From: Antedon mediterranea
Taxonomy: Eukaryota; Echinodermata; Crinoidea; Comatulida; Antedonidae
Reading direction: 5' to 3'
Length of the DNA: 64,000 nt
Assembly: GCF_964355755.1 (NCBI RefSeq)
Contig: NC_092674.1
Coordinates: 19,494,001 to 19,558,000, forward strand
The notes under the pieces are model-generated. The model was given only the letters and a program-made list of their open reading frames with translations. It did no database searches and was not told where the DNA came from. This document shows, one piece after another, positions 13,911 through 26,917 of the stretch (positions are counted from its first letter, which is position 1; each line of letters begins with the position of its first letter). The position numbers and the translations under genes are program-made.

Positions 13911-13933
13911 GGTGACGGTAAAGCTGTACATAC

Positions 13934-16900
13934 CATGAGGAATCCTGCTCCAATAAGTAACGTCTTTTCTATGACGTCGAGACTCGATGGAACTATAAAA
14001 CAAAAATTAATGGAAACAAATGAAAATTGGTAGTCAGCTACACTATTGTCAACAACATCACTAGGATGATTCGGATTCGTGTAGCAAATTCGAGATTACA
14101 GCTTAAATATAATACTGTATTCTACAATTTATATAATTATATCTACACAATAAATCAAAATGCATGACTGACTGTTCGTTAGGTATTTACAATTTATTAC
14201 AAACTGTTCGTGATCTACATTCAGTGTGTCTTTTTTGCCTCTCCATTGTTTTCTTATAGTTCCTTCGTTCTCAGTTCCCAAAGCAATCACCTTCATAAAC
14301 AACAAAACAAAACCTTATTGTATAGGTAGATATGACCTCAATTAATGTGAACTGTTCTATCGATACAAGAACAGTAGAAAAAGTAGTTTGTCATAGTAAT
14401 GTATACCTATTTTCTTATAATATCGATGAATTACAGAAAAATACGGTAGTAGTTCTTTCTAGGGATATGGGACTTCGTTGTTTGCGGGAGATGTAAACCA
14501 TAAATTGATTAGTTTCACTATCCAATCCGTTGTGTACGGTACCTTAAATTCCATATCACGAAAACATCGACAGGGACAACAAGACGTGACAATCTCCAAC
14601 ACTGGCTTTCCTTCAGCCGATTCCACAATAACCTTTGCGCCAAATATTTTCCACCTATTGCAACGTAAACAGAAATAAGTTTTTTCTTCACGAACTCAGA
14701 TTATATTTATATTATATAAAGATGATAATGATGTTGATATTCATGATGTTCCTTATCTAGATTTTAATACTGATCATAACATTGTATATCATGATGTTCG
14801 TTATATTGATGTTGATTATTCGAAAATACTCTAATTAAGAATAATAATCTAAGTAATGTTAATGCGGTCATGATGTTGTTGGTTATGTCAAGCAGAAAAA
14901 GTCTACAGTCGTTACAAATTAATCTTACTTTTGTTTAACGTAACCAAGAACTTCACCGTCTGGCGTCTGGACCATAAGGCGCATCATACAACAAGGGCAG
15001 CAGCATCCATCACAACGAACCGGTCGTACGAACCGCGCTATCTCCTGACCACTCTTGTTTTGCAAATACATATTAAATGACCGCGCTGGTCCGCAAACAC
15101 ATCTGCAGCAACATGATGTTTCTATCGTAAAGTTAAAACTAAAATTGTTATACAGCTTCGCGTCAGATTGGATTTAAATGACTTTTAAATAGGCCGACTT
15201 CTTTATCATTAATAATAAAACATTACCTTCTGTGGCAAAGAATATTTGTTTTTTTGTGTCATTCATGATTCTGTATTCATTGTCCTGGTTACACCCGGAG
15301 CCTAAAACAAAACAATTGTCATTAATATTACGATAACAAAAATACTGCTTGTTTGTGATTAGTTTAAATTCTATTTTTAGATTTAAAATAAAATGTCGTA
15401 CGAGAGTTGGGGTTTCGGTGCAATTGAGACCCGTGCCATTTATTGTCCTTTTTTTCGAAAATTAAGCCAAACATTTAAAATATTGATTGGTTCTTATGAA
15501 ATAAAACATTCGAAACTGTAATCTACACGACGGTATGTAAGAGTTATGTATGTTTTCATAGTGTTGCTTATACAGTAGGCCACGGTTCATTATTTGTTTT
15601 GGACACGTTGAAGTGGACCATGATGCAAAAGTGAGGTTTCAATAAAATTACATATATATACTTTCTACTTAATGATGACAGTTATAATCTTTATTTATTT
15701 GCATCAATTTGAAATCAAACTTCCTCTTATGATGAAAACTACTTGTTGATTATGTTTAGATAGTTTGTTTTCTACAATGATGTTACTTGCTACATTATCA
15801 AACCCCTTTAAAGAAACAACCCTATGTATTAACGTGTTACAGACGCTATTTGTATATACTGTACGTATACCATTGTCCTAAAAATAATAGTTATTTTATA
15901 CTACTTGTGCAGAAAACATTCGATATATAATAAAAAAAAGCTTTCGTTTCCGGCAAACAGCCAAATAGGCCCTACTTCATACTACGACACACTGAAGGCC
16001 ATCTATCAACCCCAATTTACTTACTGTGCCCATTCTAATATTAGCAACCTATTGTAGTCACCGTCTTTGCTTCTATTTGATTACGTGTTACGGTTTGTTT
16101 ACTATCAATATGGTTGAATGGAATTGAATGAAATGTTTTCGTATCGTAGGTAAAGGAATGCCAGTATACCGATAATCCTCCATGAATGTCAGACCAAATA
16201 CATAGGCCTACTTAAATGCCCATGAGAAAATTTATAACGTCAATTTCGAAACTTGATATGCATATTATTGTTTTTAAATTTGCGCCATACATGCTTAAGA
16301 TAAAATATCATTCGCTTCTAATAATATCTATGATTATATACACCCTGTATCACAATTTGTGAACGTATTAACTATTGATGATTCTACTATATTACAGTGC
16401 CTACCATTCAAGGTGTGTAAGGAGACTTGGATGGGTTTCATCCCCTTTTTTCCCCTATGCCTTGCTGGCACTCGCGTATAACGCTTTTGTTTGTATTTAA
16501 GTGTTCTTCCTGTTTGTGGTATCGAAATAAATACATTTATAAATAAATGTATAATTTTATTTTAAAGATGAATTGTCTCCACAAAATTAAAATTAAATAA
16601 ATCAAACCTTGAATAGGCCATTTTGCAGTTTTACAAAAATAATGATTTTCCACTTTTCCACAAATAGACAAATCTAACCAAAAAACCCATTGTCTGACAT
16701 ATCCAATGTTTGGTCAAATTGAATAACTATTATGTGACATTAATATGATATATTATAAAAATTGCTTTAATTAATTTTTTTTTCAGGGGAACGATATCTT
16801 TAAAGCTTTAAATAAATACTGTAGGCCTAGTATTTTAAAACTTAAAAACCAAAATTGTTATAAGGAAATAATCCACTTAAAGATTTAGTGGTCATAAATT

Positions 16901-17240
16901 ACGGAATAAAACAATTTGAACTGCAAAATTTCTCTAAAAATAATGTAGGCCTACAAACACTAATGAAGATTGAAAAATAACAATAATAATGAATGAATAA
17001 CAGCAATTTATGATTAATGACATGATTAATATTGACAACATAATAATTGTAATCATTTAAGCTCAACTTACCAATAGTGTCTATTGTTTGACGTATAATC
17101 ACCATATTCACATCTGAAAGTACCATTAGTTCTGATGGTATCCCCTCCTTGGTTCTTTCAACAGGCGATCTGACCCATGTTAGTTCGAAAGACGATGCAG
17201 TTTTTGAACGTGGTTGCTTGGTAACAGGACGAGAAGTCAT
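13934..17240 (-). CDS. phospholipid scramblase (3' end not located)
   Basis: Coding exons on the minus strand: 17240-17072, 15301-15227, 15121-14929, 14654-14543, 14290-14191, 13992-13934; 236 codons, phases all consistent, GT-AG introns. Scramblases move phospholipids between membrane leaflets. Recognised blocks: GIPSELMVLSDVNMVI, EYRIMNDTKKQIFFATE, CGPARSFNMYLQNKSGQEI, RPVRCDGCCCPCC, IQ-type GYVKQKWKIFGAKV, EGKPVLEIV, EGTIRKQW and FPSSLDVIEKTLLIGAGFLM. The CCCPCC palmitoylation motif (residues 121-126) is intact. The protein lacks the long Pro-rich N-terminus of vertebrate PLSCR1, having only about 30 residues before the conserved part. The calcium-loop region (NVDHEQFVINFPSS) is degenerate. 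After residue 236 a normal donor (GTATGT) follows, so a short final exon is expected. Paralogue within the PLSCR family cannot be assigned. Confidence 0.88.
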
Positions 17241-19911
17241 ATTTGTTGCTTTTTTGAGAAATGGTATTTAATTTGAAATTATCAAATTGAACATTATGTG
17301 AAGCATTTTAGCTGTTCCGTCTTATCTTTGCTATCTCCTTGTCTTTGTGATAAGAATCAGCAACTTGAGGGTGCTATACACATCATCATGTTCTTTTTCT
17401 TTACCATACCAAGGTCGCGGTAGTATTCGTAATATCGGCGACATTATACAAATAATTGATGTTTATGAATGTAATAGTACATATAATGGCATGAGGTAAA
17501 TGATGAAAGGTTATATATCAATGAGGCGAAGCCGAGTTGATATATAGCCTTTCACCATTCACCAAGTGCTATTACTTGTACCATTAGGCTACACGAATAT
17601 AAAAGAAAAACATTCATTATTTGTTTTATATAACATTTACATAGATTCCTGTCATTTGAAACAAATAAAAGGTAGGGACTAGCCAAGGCCTACATTTGAT
17701 TCACATTGATTAAAACAGTAACAGTTGGTTTTTAATAATATTATATTAAATATATGGATTTTATCAACACACCTACTGTAGTAGTAGACCTTTTAATCCT
17801 AGGCCTAGCAAGGCTAAAAAGCCTAAGCCTAGCCTAATACTAACAAAAAGCCTAGGCCTAGCCCTAGGCTAGTGTAATATAGTGTTGTGTTGTTGAGGTA
17901 CTGACTTGTAATGAAGACTCTACTCGCTTGACTGTCGTAACACATATATTGTTTATTCAGTATAATACTTGATACGATAATAATGATACAGCTAACTAAC
18001 TGACTAAGGAACAGAGGATACAGTGATGCTGTCGGTGAGGTGTGAAGTGTGTAGGTCTGCTTCTGAAGAAGTGGCTGTGAGGTGTGTGCTCCGTGAGGTG
18101 GCTGTAAGGTGTGTGTTCCGTGAGGTGGCTGTAAGGTGTGTCTTGGTCCTAAGTTGGTCCAGGGGTGTTTGAGTAGAAGTGATTAACTGTATAATAAGGT
18201 ATTTCAATGATGGATAACACTGTCAAATCTGTACTTAAATAGTGTCAATCTCTCCTGGTTTAACGATGGGAAAAGTTACAAAATTAAGCTAAGTGTTTTC
18301 TTTAGGGATTCTATTATAAAAAATGGTCATTAAAACATCTGGACAAACTCTCCTCTGGACTTTCTGGGCCAAGTTCGTGAACTTATTTGAATTCTGATAC
18401 AAAGGTTGATTTCTTAATTATAAAAGTATATCATTATATTACACTAGCTAGGCTGAGGCAGCAATACCATACGAAACTTCGACAGGCAACTGGAACTCAT
18501 CTAGGCTAATTATGTTTTTCCAACGATTCCACGTCTTGTAGAGATGTTTCCATTAATTAATCAAAATCTTACAAACGATCTAAAGCTAATTTAAATGCCT
18601 TTTGATCTAAATTAGTACATATATATCTCTTTAAAATTATACTTCCATCGCGAAACCAGTTATAACATTCATTCGAGGCAAAAGTACAACTAGGTGGCGC
18701 TGTTGTATTTCAAAAGCAATAGTAAAAAAAAAAGTTTTATATTTTTTTTTTTCGTACACAAAAAAGTACTATTAAACGATTGTTTTATAGTGCGTACTAT
18801 TGCACGCCATGTGACCCACAATCGTCCAATCAAATGACAGGAATTTATTTAGGTGTTATATAACAATAAATATTGGACGGTTTGAAGTTTAGATCTGTAG
18901 CTAGCTAAATGTATATCTATCAATTTAATATTCATACATTTCTATTTGAATATACACTACTTCAATAAATGCCGTTTCATACAAAATAATAAATGGAAAC
19001 AATAACTAAACTATTGATACACATAGGTATATGTTTATATACATGATATAATTCATAGACTTGATTTACTTTCAACATCATTATTTATTCTCCTACTAGT
19101 GCCACATTCAGTTTGTTTTGTTTCGGATATTGACACAATGTTTAAAAAAAAATCAACATTACACTGTGAATAAGATTCCATAATCACATTAACCCTAAAG
19201 CTAGCTAAAATCAGAGGTTTTTGTTTTGTTCTTGTATATAGACTATAAACTTGTGGTTTATTTACTCAATTTATTCCTTCATCATTGTTATTAGTATTTG
19301 TAGTTGCTGCTGAAACCATACTACAGAATCTTATTTATTTTAGTTTATGTAACCGCTGCATCGGTTTTATATCAATATATGTAACTCGGTTACATGATAT
19401 TAAATGTTTTTGAAGATTAACGAAATTCTTCAAAACCACTTTAATGAATGGAAAAATTCCACAGATTACAGTAAAATATAAATAATACTAAATTATTAAT
19501 ACTAATTATAATAATACTAATTAATAAAATTCTGGTTGTAAATATAAAATTGTTTAATGACATAGCATACTATGTTTTGCCACAGTTTTGGTAACGTTTT
19601 CTAGGAATTCACTCGTTGGTTTCAAAACCTGGTATATGTACCATTTAAAATTCGCACGGTACGGACAACATAGTGGGTGCAAATTTCATTAAAAAAATGA
19701 AGGTACGAGGTTTTGATCTATACTCTATAGTAGGTAAGTACTAAAAGCATTGAATAATTACAGTAATTTTTGGACCAGTTACATCAATTTCATTATTAAC
19801 TGTGTACAACCTGGCAATATAATAATACATTTTTTACAAAGCTCATTTACCACTACAAATCACTATACAAATAATGTACACAAAATGGCATGTCTTTTGC
19901 AATATACATCT
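17241..19911. other. intergenic region between scramblase 5' end and TRIM 3' end
   Basis: No coding sequence recognised. It holds a copy of the dispersed inverted-repeat family (17440-17870), a 27-bp minisatellite built on GAGGTGGCTGTAAGGTGTGT (about 18065-18145), and another repeat fragment at 18770-18870 with GTGACCCACAATCGTCCAAT. Confidence 0.5.
17440..17870. repeat. dispersed inverted-repeat element, copy 2 (inverted relative to copy 1)
   Basis: From about 17447 it contains a hairpin around GAGGCGAAGCCGAG (TATATCAA...TTGATATA), then ACATTCATTATTTGTTTTAT, GATTCCTGTCATTTGA, and a TAGGCCTAG-rich end (17805-17875). These blocks are the reverse complement of 2930-3290. The GCGAAGCCGA hairpin core also appears at 36470 as GGCGGAGCCGAG and at 39560 as GGGCTTCGCCGAG. 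Confidence 0.55.
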
Positions 19912-19916
19912 TTATT
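19911..19916 (-). terminator. polyadenylation signal AATAAA overlapping the TRIM stop codon
   Basis: On the minus strand the end of the frame reads ATTAAATAAAGATG, so AATAAA (19916-19911) overlaps the TAA stop (19914-19912). If used, the 3' UTR would be very short. A further signal downstream may be used instead. Confidence 0.4.
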
Positions 19917-22900
19917 TAATAAGGTTTTTCCATCGAAAAATGCTGGACTTAGATTGTTTCAATGTTCCATTCATTGCTCCAACTCCCTGTTCATAAACTG
20001 CTGCAAGTTTTTTTTCATCTTTTTCTTTCACGTCAAGTCCGAGGCTATCGATTGTCATATAAACATCTGATCCACGTCTACTTCCTCTACGAGTTCCAAC
20101 ATAACACTCTATATCAAATCTATCAACATCTTGTGAATGGTTTTTAGGCACCATAGAATTGACTGTGTTTGACCTTTGACGGTGTGGAAGTTTGATACTA
20201 TTCATTGTGATATATCCACCACCACTATTAGGCCGCTGTATTGGTGGTCGAGGTGAACTAGGTACTGGTGGTGGTGGAGGATCTCTTCTAGGAACATAGT
20301 CTGGTTCTTCATTTGGAGGAGCATATTTTGAATCTTCAACTGGATCATCCATAGTGAATGTGTAAGGTGACTTCTTGATTGGCTTTCCCTGGATATTAAT
20401 GCTCATTGTGTATTTTCCTTTAACACTTGGAATGAAATGTGTAACGTAAGAACCTGTGTTTAAATCTTCTAATCGTGGTTTGAAAATCTGACAATTTGGA
20501 TCTTTTATTTCAATGCTGAATGAGTCGCCACCCTGCTTACATGGCTGTTGGTTTTTCGTATAAGCATCGATAACAATATCTAATCCAGATCCCTTTTCTC
20601 GAATTCTAAATGTTGTTTCTGAAGCCACGGTTTTAGTTTCCTTAGACCTGACTTCACCCAACTTGTCTACTGCCATCGGAATCTTGTTGAACATTTCATC
20701 AACGCGTTTGAACTGCAATGGGCCGTTTATATCTGTGAATTCTCCAAATCCAAATGAAATTGTACCATTTACGTCAGGTTTTTCTCTTAATCTGGTTGAA
20801 ATATAGTCTTTTGATCTTGTTTTCAGACTCTCGGCTATTCCCATAATATCACGGTCATTGCTGAACATACTGGTTGCGCTCAGAACCTGTGTCATTGGTA
20901 TTATATCATTGAGTTCGGCTTCAGTGTTTTCCTCTTCTGCATTCAGTTTTGTTGATTTTTCATGAGTAATTTTGGAAACTTCACTCAACAATGTTTTTTT
21001 ACGTATATCAAGACTTTCTTTGAGTTTATCAAAGAAAATATTGACATTTTGTGCTGTAGCCTTCGAAGACTCATATAGACGTTCTTTTTCAAGTCTAACA
21101 TGTTCCATTCTTCTTTGCAAAATTCCTATACTTGTTTCCGCGTCTTGAACCTTTTCACGAATACGCCGGCGAATTGCATCAGCTTCATCCTTTAAAGACA
21201 CTAAATTGTGTCCTGAATGATCACATCTTGGACAACATGAAGCTAAACAATCATCACAAAATCTCATAACATCTTCGCCATGCTTCTGACAAGGCTTATC
21301 ATCAGAGTATCTCACATACGGTAAGATATGATCGTCTCGTATGTTTTGCAATGATATAAACATCTTTACTCCATTTTTGTTAAAGTTGTTGTAAATATGA
21401 ACACATTCATTGCAAAAAAACAAAGGCATATTCCGGCCTGTACACAAATGCGTTGCTTGATTCCCATCGGAACAATTTTGACATTCTTTTACTTTTCTTT
21501 GATGAATTTGTTGCTTAATGTTTTCAAATTGTTCAATGTTCTGGAGAAAGTTGATGCTTGGCAGATCGTTGATTGTTGAATCGCTTTGAATGTAAGACGA
21601 TGCTTTACATATTGGACATCTTGGGTTGTCGGAAATTATCTTTGTAATGCATTCACCACAAAACGCATGAAGGCATTTAAGAAATGTTGGCAACTGAAAA
21701 TAAAAAAGGTAATGTTGGTATAAAATACTATTATAACTTTCAGTAACAATTCAACAAATATAAACAGCAAATAATAATATAAACAACAATAGACTAATAT
21801 AAATCACTCGGAGGTAATAGTACAATCTCTGTCATAAAGTTAATAGGGTCTACTGATAATATGAAAAAGAAAAGGAACCACAGCGCGGATCATAATTATG
21901 GTCCATTGTTTCTTGACGGAGAATGTCTATAAAAAGAATTTTTTATTAACAGTGCATAATTCTGTTTTAAAATTGGATAAAATAGCTATAAAAAATAAAA
22001 CTATCCTATTAAAATTAAATATCGTACCATGCATTAAGAAAACAGACATGAATACAAAACATCAAAACATGCACTTATTAAATATCTTAAAATACTGGGG
22101 TACCAAATTTCAACAAGGAACCAAAACAAGGCCCATTGAATAAGGAAAAAAGGCTAATGGTGCCTATTAATTATATCAACCATGGTGGGAACTGATGACG
22201 ACCTAAGTCTGCTGGTTTTACAATGAGATAATTCGAGAAATCGGTTGACTCTGAGAGACCGAGCTGGCTTATGAAGAGGGGGAAGTATTTCTTCAAACAG
22301 CTCGAATTTTAATAAGCCTTCCCCGAAAGACAACACCAGATTGTTTCTTCTCTCTACAAGAGTAGGTAATCCAGTGACAGACAATGTATGCTCATAGTTC
22401 AAATAGTTGTTCCCTAGCATGATTCGTAATGTTCTCTTTTGTACCTTTTCAATAGACTTCGACATATACAGGGGCAGCATATTCTAATAAAGGTCTTATA
22501 TAAGCAATATAAACAGTCAACAAATCATTAATTAAGTTTACAGCTTTCTTTAAAATGCACAAGAAAAATAAACGTCTAGAGGCTCTAGACACAATATTAT
22601 TAGTGTTAAGTTCCCATTTCAGGTCATTTTGAATGATAACACCAAGAAGCGTCATGTGATTGTCAACCAAGATATGGCATTTAGAGGGTTTGGGTATCAT
22701 ATTATTGGATGAACACCAAACACTCAGACCATCTAACAGGAATTTCATGGAAGGCAAATCACCTTTGCGAACGACCTCCCCAAAGGTGAGGTCATCCACA
22801 TATTTCCATCTTCTTCCACAATAAACAAAAAAATCGTTAATAAGTACTAGGCCAAGCAGTGTCCTCTGTGGGACACTACAAGTCAGTGACTTGGAAGATG

Positions 22901-24023
22901 ACAAAATCCCAGCAAACTTGGTGTTGAGATAACGACAAGTGATGGGAATTATGGACGACCTCACACCCAGCTCAATCAACTTCCTAATAATAACATTATG
23001 ACCAACACGATCAAAAGCCTATTAGTAAAGTCAATGGCACATAGATTCACATAACATTTACCCTTCTCAACATCAATAAGACTAACTAGTGAGTTGAGGA
23101 AGCCTTTTTCCTACCACCAAATTGACGAGAATCTAATTTACCCTTCCCTTAATATCTTCCAGAATCCACTTAACAATAAAATATTCAAATACCCTGGCAA
23201 GAATATAGGTAAGGGAAATAGGTCTAAGGTCAGGGACAGAACTAGCATTCATCGTTTTAGGAATGGGAACTGCAGTAGCCCTTTTCCAAAGGTCGGGGAA
23301 AACACCATCTTTTAATGCATGATTGAAGATATCAAGTTCTGGAGCAAAATCTCTATATAATTTAATTGGGGGTTTATCTGGATGGCCAGCTTTGTTAGGC
23401 TTAAGATTACAAAGGGTTTTTAGGACCTGACCGGCATAGATTAAAGGTGGTGGCCCAGAGGCTGAGAGATAAGCAGGCAAATCATTTAAATATAGGTGCT
23501 GTGGCCGTCAGCCGCAAGATCGTAGGCCTGCTAGAATCGGCTAATAAGACTAGTAGATAAGATGATCAACGTTTGTTACATTTTGGGTATATAACTAGTT
23601 ACATGGTATTTCCTTTGCCATGTTCTTAAACCTGGTTATAACAATTTCCTTCTAATGAGCAACCTAATGTAATTGAAATTGAGTTATTTTCAGCTTAGGA
23701 ATGGTAGAATTGATTGCAATTGAGGCCAATTTACCCGACTCTATTTTTGCGGGATTCAGGTGTTTTATTTCAATTTCAACTATTCAGTAATACATGAAAA
23801 CATACTATACGCAAATTCCTTAATAAAATAATTAATTCATTTACATTCTTTAACACCGAATTTAAAAAAAAACATAACTAAATCAATAATAAGAGAACAT
23901 ATCACTGTAAACAAGTATGAACATAAGCAATGCTCGTACAATTACCTTGTCTTTACTGTTCTTTAACGCAACACGACATTGTCCGCACTGAAGTATTTCC
24001 GCCTTCATTCGAAGTCCTTGCAT
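19912..24023 (-). CDS. TRIM protein: RING, two B-boxes, coiled coil, filamin domain (TRIM45-like)
   Basis: Two coding exons, 24023-23946 and 21693-19912, joined in phase 0 across a 2252-bp GT-AG intron; 619 aa. Exon 1 supplies Met and the first RING cysteines (CGQC, Cys13/Cys16); exon 2 starts LPTFLKCLHAFCGEC and completes a C3HC4 RING (Cys33, His35, Cys38, Cys41, Cys52, Cys55), so it is probably an active E3 ubiquitin ligase. B-box 1 follows at about 97-127, B-box 2 at about 161-195 (CQKHGEDVMRFCDDC, HSGHNL), a coiled coil to about 300, and a filamin/ABP280 repeat at about 370-480 ending IKKSPYTF. There is no NHL domain, so the order fits TRIM45 rather than TRIM2/3/71. The C-terminal tail has a Pro-rich run and Tyr motifs (DYVPR, DVYMTI) that look like SH3/phosphotyrosine ligands. 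Cytoplasmic, no membrane segment. Exon 1 was found from the missing RING half; orthology to TRIM45 is likely, not proven. Confidence 0.9.
22154..23510 (-). pseudogene. decayed non-LTR retrotransposon reverse transcriptase in TRIM intron 1
   Basis: Minus-strand relic lying in the same orientation as the host TRIM gene. The order of RT segments is normal: finger region with ATAVPIPKT and LRPISLT (about 23280-23200), CAIDFT and IELGVRSSIIPI (about 23050-22940), the catalytic KYVDDLT box (about 22800), PSKCHIL, VIIQNDLKWE, LLEYAAPVY, then the C-terminal region with QKRTLRIMLGNNY. Pieces are in different frames with internal stops, for example between 23133 and 22979 and near 22470, so it is dead. 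The composition resembles CR1/L2-type jockey-superfamily elements; no endonuclease part is seen here. Confidence 0.85.
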
Positions 24024-26207
24024 TTTTACCTTCTATATAGTCCTACCCTATGTTTTACTTAATGTAACGTATAACAAACTATGCGTTAACGCTATTCTTC
24101 AAAAAATTATAGCTTCCTCGAGTGTATGTGCAACTTATTACCTTTTTAAAAGTACAAATATCAACTGTGTATTTTATCTGGTTATAAAATCTATGTTAGT
24201 AGTTGAGTTTCAGAATTGTATTTGTTTGTATCGTGAAATTACAATAGTTATTCAAGTAAACTACGCCTGATTGACTAAATTTAAAATGGTTTAGTATAAA
24301 GTAAATACCACACAACTGCTAAGGAGGAAGTATATACAATACGTACTTTCTGTTAACGTATTTGCCTAGCGGTATCCATTGAAAATTAATGATGCTATAT
24401 TTTATGACTAGACTTTTAAATCACATGGCCGTTAATCTTTAACATAAAGCAACATTCATTATTAGAAGCGGCACTATATATCTGCCTGACCGAAGAGCCA
24501 TATATGTCAGAGGGAGAAAATTAAAAGAGTTCTCATAACTAGCGTCAGTGAAAAACAAAACAACAGCTCATCTCTGGGTCCACAGCATTGAAACTAAATA
24601 TGATGTTATTAGGTAAATTACCCTAACGAAATATATTTCCAGGGAGTAGATGAAAGAATCCCTTTAATTTGAAACAGGGGTTGGATCATATCCAAGAAAT
24701 TAATTGAGTCATGTGATTTGTCAATTTTACACTCCGGTCACATGACTCAATTCCCAGTAAATCTGACATTCACCAGGCTATGACGAGGATCGAAAATGTC
24801 ACGTAAGTGGGATTTCGCTGTAGTGTAATATAGTCATTACATTACACAGTGTGATTCTGGTGTATTTTTATGTTTTCTTGTGAAAGCATGTTCAATAGAA
24901 CATGAACCCATTCAGCCATTAAGGCCTTGCTACTACTATTAACAGTTGATAAGCGCATCTGTCTACGTGACAACATTTGACTAGAAATATCAATACAAAA
25001 ATATAATCTTAGGATAAACTGTTCCCCTGAATTGGATTAGCGTATTTCCTCGATAACCAAAAATACTAAAATTGTCTTTCAGACAATGTTTTAATTTTTA
25101 AGTGAAATCATTATTTGTGTGTTTTCTCCCTTTTTTCTACAGAAGTGAAACTGTACAATCCCCTAGTATTCAAAGTTTGATTTTATTAAACTTTATTTTC
25201 AAGTTTTGAGGGACAGATCTTTAATGTTAATGTTTTTTATAAGAAAGCAATTAACATTCAATATGTTAATTTGTTTTAATGCAAAAGCAGCACAATTGTT
25301 GTATTCATCATGCAGTGATTAGGATACTCGTGTGTATACTAGGGCATATTTAATTCAATGGCTAGATGGTCGTGCCCACAGATGGTTCTCGAATACAGAG
25401 TAATTTCAGCGTAAACAAAAATGATTTTTTTTTAAATATGCGTACTGTAGAAGTGGACTATAATAGTTAGTGTCGTTTACAGAAACGAATAAATAGACAC
25501 GATGATTTATGTAGTCAACTAAAATTAGCACCTGGGAATTACTTGCGAAAGTTGTTACAAGATGAGTCCAAATTTGTGATTTGTGTTTGTACGTAACATT
25601 AGGGTTGAGGGATGGGGAAGAGGATGGGTACAAAGAAGAACAATTTTTAAATATATTCTTTATCTACTCAGTAACATTTTTTTTTATGGGCCTATAAATA
25701 ATAAACCACCAATAAGCTACCGTAACATATTTGCGATGTAATATTGTATTAAAACTGTCACTGTCATAGTCGATTGAAATAGCATAGTACATGTACAACG
25801 TTTATATTTTTGTAATTATTAATTAACACAAATGTTGAGAAGCAACTGTTAGTAATAAAGTTTATTTGTATATTGTGCGTTTATATATCTAACAGTAGGG
25901 CCTACACACAGTAATACATTTATTTATACATGTGTTTTATATCTAACAGTAGCCTACCCACACTCACAGTGAAAAAATTGCGATTCAAATTGCGACCAAA
26001 AATGGTTAATACGTATTTACAGTAATGTCCAAGTATCACAATACTATATCTATATATGTTTTAGGTTAATTCACCAAGGGCCAATACATTTACCTACAGC
26101 TACAGCGTTAAACCAAATAGTTGTATTGGAATGTTCCATTCAACGTATATTAAATCTATCAAAGTAAAATCGGCCTGTCTTCAACATTATGATGCTGTGT
26201 TACAACT
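24024..26207. other. intergenic region upstream of TRIM, no gene seen
   Basis: AT-rich DNA containing the TRIM 5' UTR and promoter, not resolved further. No convincing ORF, and no TATA box or initiator that I can defend. Confidence 0.4.
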
Positions 26208-26368
26208 GCTAATGTAGAAACCTCCAGCTTATGTAGAAACACCAACAGCGTATGTAGTAAATAAAAATCAACACCAGCTAATGTAGAAACAGTCAACAGC
26301 TTATGTAGTAACGAAAATTGCCTCCCAGCTTATGTAGTTACTATCGCCAGCTAATGTAGAAAATATTA

Positions 26369-26551
26369 TTTTGCTACTCGGAGACAGCAGCAATTAACAC
26401 ACTCATAGAATACCAAATAAAGATGCATACGACATAAGTTCTGGCTTAAATAGTTTATTAGTAAATGAACATTCACCCATGTAAAAACTGCACATAAAAG
26501 TCATAAGCAAATATAAGTTATATAGCAATAATTTTCCAATTCTAAGTAAGC
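26369..26551. repeat. B repeat of the retrotransposon, outer copy
   Basis: 183 bp beginning TTTTGCTACTCGGAGACAGC and ending TCCAATTCTAAGTAAGC; direct repeat of 26736-26917 with a few substitutions and a one-base length change (CCATGTAAAAACTGC versus CCATGTAAAACTGC). Confidence 0.9.
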
Positions 26552-26663
26552 ACAACAGGGATTCTCAGAGAAAAATAGGCCTTATTAAGTGTCTAAATAT
26601 TGGGCGGGAGGGAGGGAAAATTGTCTTCAACTTAATGTGATCGTGTTAACAGAGAGGGTGCTT

Positions 26664-26736
26664 GATTAAAGAGGTCGAAAAAACCCACCCTCTCCGTTCT
26701 CAAAATAGAATTGTGTTCTCAACCCAATTCTTGATT
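26664..26736. repeat. 73-bp A-segment repeat (copy also at 33871-33943)
   Basis: GATTAAAGAGGTCGAAAAAA ... CCAATTCTTGATT occurs at both sites in the same orientation with a single difference (CCCACCCT versus CCCGCCCT). It is taken as part of the split direct repeats A2 and A1. Confidence 0.85.
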
Positions 26737-26917
26737 TTTGCTACTCGGAGACAGCGGCAATTAACAAACTCATAGAATACCAAATAAAGATGCATACGAC
26801 ATAAGTTCTGGCTTAAATAGTTTATTAGTAAATGAACATTCGCCCATGTAAAACTGCACATAAAAGTCATAAGCAAATATAAGTTATATAGCAATAATTT
26901 TCCAATTCTAAGTAAGC
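26736..26917. repeat. B repeat of the retrotransposon, inner copy
   Basis: 182 bp direct repeat of 26369-26551. Its inner end overlaps the 3' end of the tyrosine recombinase frame (residues from AYLELENYCY onward). Confidence 0.9.

Larger units (their letters stand above)
11661..13933. other. region between convergent EIF4E2 and scramblase genes
   Basis: It contains the EIF4E2 3' UTR (a candidate AATAAA is at 12213-12218), a poly-C run (about 12338-12353), an inverted-repeat element at 12630-12840, a 26-bp minisatellite at 12955-13047 and a duplicated repeat at 13320-13910. The last exon of the scramblase must lie here or was lost; I could not identify it. Confidence 0.45.

Noticed and set aside
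19912-21693. Reading the TRIM gene as a single-exon ORF starting at 21693
   Set aside because: The codon at 21693 is TTG directly after a polypyrimidine-AG acceptor, and the missing first half of the RING is found in phase at 24023-23946.
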